Shown: positions 12,914 through 16,391 of the stretch, one piece after another
How positions within the stretch are numbered: the stretch's first letter is position 1
Layout of the letters: the number at the start of each line of letters is the position of its first letter
Origin: Caryophanales bacterium UBA1231
GTDB taxonomy: Bacteria > Bacillota_I > Bacilli_A > ML615J-28 > CAG-313
Direction: 5' to 3'
DNA length: 16,391 bases
Assembly (NCBI GenBank): GCA_002309035.1
Contig: DBWT01000067.1
Span: 4,002 to 20,392, forward strand
Notes under the pieces: model-generated
Database searches by the model: none
The model's input: the letters and a program-made list of their open reading frames with translations, nothing else
What the model was told of the DNA's origin: nothing
Made by a program: the position numbers and the translations under genes

Positions 12914-14125
12914 CTAATCAAACAAATCTTCATCTAAACTAAAGACATTAAAGTTAGAATCTTTAGTTAAAGTAATCTTTTGAATATTTGATATTGCTTG
13001 ATTGATTAATTCTGTAAAATCAAATTTAGCTTCTTGAATTTCAACTTCTTTCATTCGTGGTTTTATTTGAGGGTGTTTAGGAACAAAGATTGTACAACAA
13101 TCCTCATATGGAAGAATAGAAATATCATAAGTATCATATTTAATAGCTTTATCGATAATATCTTGTTTATCGAGAGTTGCTAGTGGTCTAATAATAGGCA
13201 TATTAGTTACTTCATTTATAACAGCCATACTTTCAATTGTTTGTGATGCTACTTGACCTAAGTTTTCACCATTGATTAAGACTTTTGCACCTAACTGTTT
13301 TGCCCATTCAACTGAGATTTTATACATAATTCTTCTCATGATTGTGATACAGTAATCATTTCTGATGTGATTATAAATTGCATCTTGAATGTTTGTGAAA
13401 GGTACAACATATAGGTTTATTGTTCTATCTGATGGATAGATTGCTGCTTTAGTAAGTAAATCTACAACCTTTTGTAGTGACTGCATTGATGTATAAGGTG
13501 GTGATGCAAAATGAATGGCTTCAACATCTACACCTCTTCTAATTGCTTCAATACCAGCTACAACACTATCGATACCACCACTAATTAAAAGTAGTCCTTT
13601 GCCAAGTGATTTTGAAGGAAGACCACCAAAACACTTAATTGATTTAGTGTATATATATGTTCCATTGTCTCTAACATCGATATTCATTGTTATATCAGGG
13701 CTATGAACATCAGCACTTAAACCTTCGATATTCTTAAATAAGTGGCGAGCAACTTCTCTTGTGATTTCTAAAGATTTCATTGGGAAAAGTTTATTTGCTC
13801 GGTTTGTTTCTACTTTGATTTTTCTATTGACTAATTCATCTTTAAAACTCAAAGCCAATTCTTTTATCGCATCGATATTAGATTCACATTTCTTTACTAA
13901 AGATAATGAGTGAAGCCCAGGAATGATTTTTAGTTCATTAATAATAGGGTCAGGATCTTCACCATTTAAAACAATAAAGAAACGCATATATTCTTTTTCA
14001 AATGTGATATTTTTAAATTGTTTTAAATTTTCTTTGATATGGTCATTGACTAATCTAACGAATTGATTTCTATTATCTTTTTTAAGGCTCAATTCTCCAT
14101 ATCTTAAAAGGATTCTATCATACAT
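12914..14125 (-). CDS. thiI: tRNA 4-thiouridine synthase ThiI (no rhodanese domain)
   Basis: The 403-residue product makes 4-thiouridine at position 8 of tRNA, and in some bacteria supplies sulfur for thiazole synthesis. An N-terminal ferredoxin-like domain (MYDRILLRYGELSLK) leads into the THUMP domain (about 60-165). The PP-loop ATP pyrophosphatase domain begins with SGGIDS (182-187), which adenylates the tRNA. LPYEDCCTIFVP (338-349) is the conserved region near the C-terminus. The rhodanese domain of the E. coli enzyme is absent, as in Bacillus subtilis, where the NifZ desulfurase delivers sulfur directly. The start overlaps the upstream desulfurase gene by 8 bases, consistent with a dedicated pair. 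Confidence 0.95.
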   Translation of the reverse strand: MYDRILLRYGELSLKKDNRNQFVRLVNDHIKENLKQFKNITFEKEYMRFFIVLNGEDPDPIINELKIIPGLHSLSLVKKCESNIDAIKELALSFKDELVNRKIKVETNRANKLFPMKSLEITREVARHLFKNIEGLSADVHSPDITMNIDVRDNGTYIYTKSIKCFGGLPSKSLGKGLLLISGGIDSVVAGIEAIRRGVDVEAIHFASPPYTSMQSLQKVVDLLTKAAIYPSDRTINLYVVPFTNIQDAIYNHIRNDYCITIMRRIMYKISVEWAKQLGAKVLINGENLGQVASQTIESMAVINEVTNMPIIRPLATLDKQDIIDKAIKYDTYDISILPYEDCCTIFVPKHPQIKPRMKEVEIQEAKFDFTELINQAISNIQKITLTKDSNFNVFSLDEDLFD

Positions 14126-15251
14126 TTTTTCTACTCCGTTTAAATTCTTTTAAATTATCAATTAATAAATCTATATCATCCTTTGTATTATGTTTGGATA
14201 AACTAATTCTAATAGATGATAGGGCTCTATCTTTATTTTTTGTTGTTTCCAGTATTGTTCTTTCTGGTGTTTCTTTTTGAGCAGCACAAGCAGAACCAAC
14301 TGAAACATATATGTGATGAGCTTCTAAATAATGAAGAAGTGTTTCAGCTTTGTATCCACTATATGAAAAGCTTACAATGAATGGTGAACAATAATCATTG
14401 GAATTTAATGTAATACCTTCAAGTGGTTTTAATTCATTAACTAAATGATTTCTTAATTCTTTTACTTTATTATATGATTCTTCTTGTTCATTGAAAGCCA
14501 ATTGAACTGCTTTAGTCATCGCTGCAGCCCCAGCTAAATCAATTGTTCCAGGTTTTAAACCTTCTTGTTGATCAGAACCTACAATAAGCTTTGCTAGATT
14601 AATGTTTTTCTTTTTGATAAGAGCAGCAGTGCCTTTTAATCCTTCAAGCTTATGAGAACTGATGGAAATTAAATCAATTGATGATAAATTGCCAGTTAAT
14701 TTAATTTTACCTACAGCTTGTACCATATCAACATGTAGTTTACATCTTGGATATGCTTTTACAATATCAATTATTTGATCAATCGGTTCAATTGTTCCAA
14801 TAATATTATTAACATACATGATTGATACTAAAACAGTATCTTTATTCATTGCTTCTTTTAACTGATTTAAATCAACAATTCCATATTCATTGACATCAAG
14901 ATAAACAACATCAAAGCCTAAATCTTCAAGTGACTTCATGCAGTTATAAACTGATGGATGTTCAATCTTTGATGTAATAACACGCATGTTTTGAAATAAA
15001 TAATTGTTACATATACCCTTGATTGCTAAATTATTGGCTTCCGTAGCATTTGATGTAAATATTACTTCATGGTTATTTAAACTTAATGTACTGAGAAGTG
15101 ATGCTCTTGCTTTTTCAAAAAGCATATTAGCTTTAACAGAAGGTAAATAAATACTAGAAGGATTCTCCCAATAGTTTTGAATAACTTTCATATATGTATC
15201 TATTACTTCTTGTCGTGGTTTAGTGGTTGCGGTAGAATCAAAATAAATCAT
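14118..15251 (-). CDS. nifZ: Cysteine desulfurase (NifZ/IscS-like), sulfur donor for ThiI
   Basis: The 377-residue product is a PLP-dependent cysteine desulfurase of the NifS/IscS class. It starts with MIYFDSTATTKP (family FDNAATT). It has SNATEANN (67-74), IEHPS with the PLP-stacking His98, HVDMVQAVGK (173-182) and the PLP-binding Lys201 in SSHKLEG. The catalytic Cys322 lies in SVGSACAAQ, near the end of the typical loop. The usual GGGQE near residue 226 reads GSDQQEG. It takes sulfur from cysteine as a persulfide; overlap with thiI and the Bacillus precedent suggest its main acceptor is ThiI. No other iron-sulfur assembly gene is visible, so a wider role cannot be judged here. The ribosome binding site is GGAGAA. 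It is the first gene of a four-gene operon. Confidence 0.92.
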   Translation of the reverse strand: MIYFDSTATTKPRQEVIDTYMKVIQNYWENPSSIYLPSVKANMLFEKARASLLSTLSLNNHEVIFTSNATEANNLAIKGICNNYLFQNMRVITSKIEHPSVYNCMKSLEDLGFDVVYLDVNEYGIVDLNQLKEAMNKDTVLVSIMYVNNIIGTIEPIDQIIDIVKAYPRCKLHVDMVQAVGKIKLTGNLSSIDLISISSHKLEGLKGTAALIKKKNINLAKLIVGSDQQEGLKPGTIDLAGAAAMTKAVQLAFNEQEESYNKVKELRNHLVNELKPLEGITLNSNDYCSPFIVSFSYSGYKAETLLHYLEAHHIYVSVGSACAAQKETPERTILETTKNKDRALSSIRISLSKHNTKDDIDLLIDNLKEFKRSRKNV

Positions 15252-15331
15252 AAATCTTCTCCATTAATTATTTTTCTATTTTGAGTACATTATAATTATT
15301 CTTCTAATTAATATAATCTTTAATTATTTTA

Positions 15332-15360
15332 ATTATACCCAAAAAGCATTATTTTTGCAA
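15332..15360 (-). promoter_or_regulatory. Promoter of the nifZ-thiI operon (shares its -35 with the opposite promoter)
   Basis: Minus strand TTGCAA (15360-15355), a 17-bp spacer, and a perfect TATAAT (15337-15332). The leader would be about 75 bases. A second TATAAT (15294-15289) lies nearer the gene but lacks a recognisable -35. TTGCAA is palindromic, so the same six bases also serve the plus strand. Confidence 0.6.
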
Positions 15361-15383
15361 ATAAAACAAAAACATAATATAAT
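15355..15383 (+). promoter_or_regulatory. Promoter of the TSCPD-like gene (shares its -35 with the nifZ promoter)
   Basis: TTGCAA (15355-15360), a 17-bp spacer, and a perfect TATAAT (15378-15383). It is the mirror image of the nifZ promoter around the same hexamer. Transcription would start near 15390, about 25 bases before the chosen start codon. Confidence 0.65.
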
Positions 15384-15415
15384 TTTATTAATAGTATTTA
15401 AATATGGAGTTATAT

Positions 15416-15667
15416 ATGCAACATTTTGAATTCAAACCTATTGGTGTATGTTCAGTACTTATTTCTTTTGATTTAGATGAAGAAAAAAGAATTCACAATC
15501 TAATCTTTACAGGTGGCTGTAATGGTAATTTAAAAGCCATTGGTATTCTTTGTGAAAACAAAAAAGCCGAAGAAATTTCCGAATTATTAAAAGGCAACAC
15601 ATGTCGCACATTAGAAACTAGTTGTGCTGACCAACTAGCAATTGCCCTTCAAGAAGCATTAAATTAA
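15416..15667 (+). CDS. Small four-cysteine protein of the TSCPD-like family
   Basis: The 83-residue product matches a family of small bacterial proteins with GVCS, FTGGCNGNLK, a Cys near residue 63 and a C-terminal TSCPDQLA motif; I recall this model as TIGR03905. Here the last motif reads TSCADQLA. The four family cysteines (12, 35, 63, 70) are present plus Cys46, suggesting metal or iron-sulfur binding. A similar domain sits at the C-terminus of some class II ribonucleotide reductases. The function of the stand-alone form is not known to me. I chose the ATG at 15416 because GGAG lies 6 bases upstream; the in-frame ATG at 15404 has no ribosome binding site and would place GGAG inside the gene. 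It is directly followed by the next gene and is divergent from nifZ. Confidence 0.82.
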   Translation: MQHFEFKPIGVCSVLISFDLDEEKRIHNLIFTGGCNGNLKAIGILCENKKAEEISELLKGNTCRTLETSCADQLAIALQEALN

Positions 15668-16391
15668 ATGACAATCGAAGAAATCTTAAAAATCATCCAA
15701 GAAGATCAAAAAACACAATCGATTGGAACCAAACAAGAAAAAACCATTCACTTATTTATTAAATATTATTTATCTAATGATAAAAATAATCATGAGGTTA
15801 AAATTAATAAAAATATAGTGGATGTTTTTTTAAACAATCATATATATGAAATCCAAACAAAAAGTTTCAATCTACTAAGAGATAAGCTTAAATCCTTGTT
15901 ACCTAATTACAAGCTAACTATTGTTTATCCTATTTATGTAAACACTTGGATGTATAAAGTAAATGAGAATGATGAAATATTATATAAAAGAAAATCACCT
16001 CGAAAAGAATGCATCTTTTCAATAGGTGATGAATTATATAAAATTAAGATGTTTTTAAAACATTCTAATTTATCATTCAAGATTATAGCATTTAATTGTC
16101 TTGAATATAAAAAAGAAAGAATTAATAAATACCATCAAACAAGACTAACATCAATAGATAGAGTGCCAACAGAAATTGTTGATATATATGATATAAATGA
16201 TTATCATGATTGGGTTCATTATTTATCAATAACTGAACCTTTCACAAAAAATGATTTTAAAACTAAATATCACTTAACTTTAAAACAAGCTGGTTGCATG
16301 TTAAATGTTTTAAGAGATTTAGAATTAATCAAAGTTACTGGCAAAAATAAAAAAGCCTATATTTATGAAATTATGAAAAGTGAGAATCAAT
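15668..16391 (+). CDS. Protein with PD-(D/E)XK nuclease-like N-terminus and possible C-terminal winged helix (runs to window edge)
   Basis: The ATG follows the stop of the previous gene with no gap (TAAATG), and 241 codons stay open to the edge, so the C-terminus is not seen. The N-terminus reads IGTKQEKTIHLFIKYY, then NHEVKINKNIVDVF and IYEIQTKSFNLLRDKL. Glu24, Asp52, and Glu61-x-Gln63 with Lys65 match the spacing of a PD-(D/E)XK nuclease core with a Gln variant. The middle has KLTIVYPIYVNTW, a basic KRKSPRK patch, and LYKIKMFL. The last 45 residues (EPFTKNDFKTKYHLTLKQAG, CMLNVLRDLELIKV) look like a winged helix. I recall similar uncharacterised proteins in Firmicutes with this order of motifs. 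No ribosome binding site of its own is clear, so coupling to the TSCPD-like gene is likely. Nuclease activity is inference. Confidence 0.7.
   Translation, partial: MTIEEILKIIQEDQKTQSIGTKQEKTIHLFIKYYLSNDKNNHEVKINKNIVDVFLNNHIYEIQTKSFNLLRDKLKSLLPNYKLTIVYPIYVNTWMYKVNENDEILYKRKSPRKECIFSIGDELYKIKMFLKHSNLSFKIIAFNCLEYKKERINKYHQTRLTSIDRVPTEIVDIYDINDYHDWVHYLSITEPFTKNDFKTKYHLTLKQAGCMLNVLRDLELIKVTGKNKKAYIYEIMKSENQ

Noticed and set aside
15404..15415. Upstream ATG for the TSCPD-like gene
   Set aside because: No ribosome binding site before it; GGAG lies between it and the ATG at 15416 at the right distance for the latter.
1..16391. Mycoplasma-type genetic code (TGA as Trp)
   Set aside because: rnpM and nifZ end at TGA in tightly overlapping arrangements, and conserved Trp positions use TGG.
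1..16391. Mobile elements, CRISPR arrays, tRNA or rRNA genes
   Set aside because: No transposase or integrase, no regularly spaced repeats and no cloverleaf or rRNA segment was seen; gene order is typical of a chromosome core.

Overview
The window is AT-rich chromosomal DNA from a low-GC Gram-positive bacterium. The gene order rimP-nusA-rnpM-ylxQ-infB-rbfA, a rhodanese-less ThiI next to its own cysteine desulfurase, CvfB, and a TGS/uridine-kinase fusion all point to Bacilli or their wall-less relatives. TGA is used as a stop (ends of rnpM and of the desulfurase gene) and tryptophan is TGG, so this is the standard code, not the Mycoplasma/Spiroplasma code. An Acholeplasma-, RF39- or Erysipelotrichia-like lineage fits, but the exact taxon is inference. 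No tRNA, rRNA, CRISPR array, insertion sequence or phage gene was seen.

Layout. 1-1244 (-): 5' part of a secreted lipoprotein with a beta-propeller domain, divergent from cvfB (1371-2195, +). 2196-2428: a leader with a 25-codon Phe-rich ORF and a perfect intrinsic terminator directly in front of the uracil permease gene (2429-3835, +). A strong bidirectional terminator separates this from a two-gene minus-strand unit: ECF-like sigma factor plus a membrane-anchored putative anti-sigma protein (3884-4910). 4957-9979 (-): the translation/transcription operon rimP-nusA-rnpM-ylxQ-infB-rbfA, with an extended -10 promoter, a terminator-like leader hairpin and a final terminator. 10112-11758 (+): TGS-domain nucleoside kinase, ending in a bidirectional terminator shared with the minus-strand operon nifZ-thiI-membrane protein-SpoU methyltransferase (11785-15251). 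15416-16391 (+): a small TSCPD-like protein followed without a gap by a protein with a PD-(D/E)XK-like motif set that runs off the window.

How the parts work together. Most genes serve RNA and translation: initiation factor IF2, ribosome assembly factors, NusA, the RNase P modulator RnpM, tRNA 4-thiouridine synthesis by NifZ and ThiI, and an rRNA 2'-O-methyltransferase. Uracil import and nucleoside phosphorylation form a pyrimidine-salvage theme.

The most interesting signals are regulatory. The uraA leader looks like a translation-coupled attenuator of the enterobacterial pyrBI kind. The short rimP leader carries a terminator-like hairpin where no upstream gene exists to end. The divergent nifZ and TSCPD-gene promoters appear to share one palindromic -35 hexamer, with 17-bp spacers on both sides. 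The least understood genes are the sigma/anti-sigma pair and the TSCPD/nuclease-like pair.
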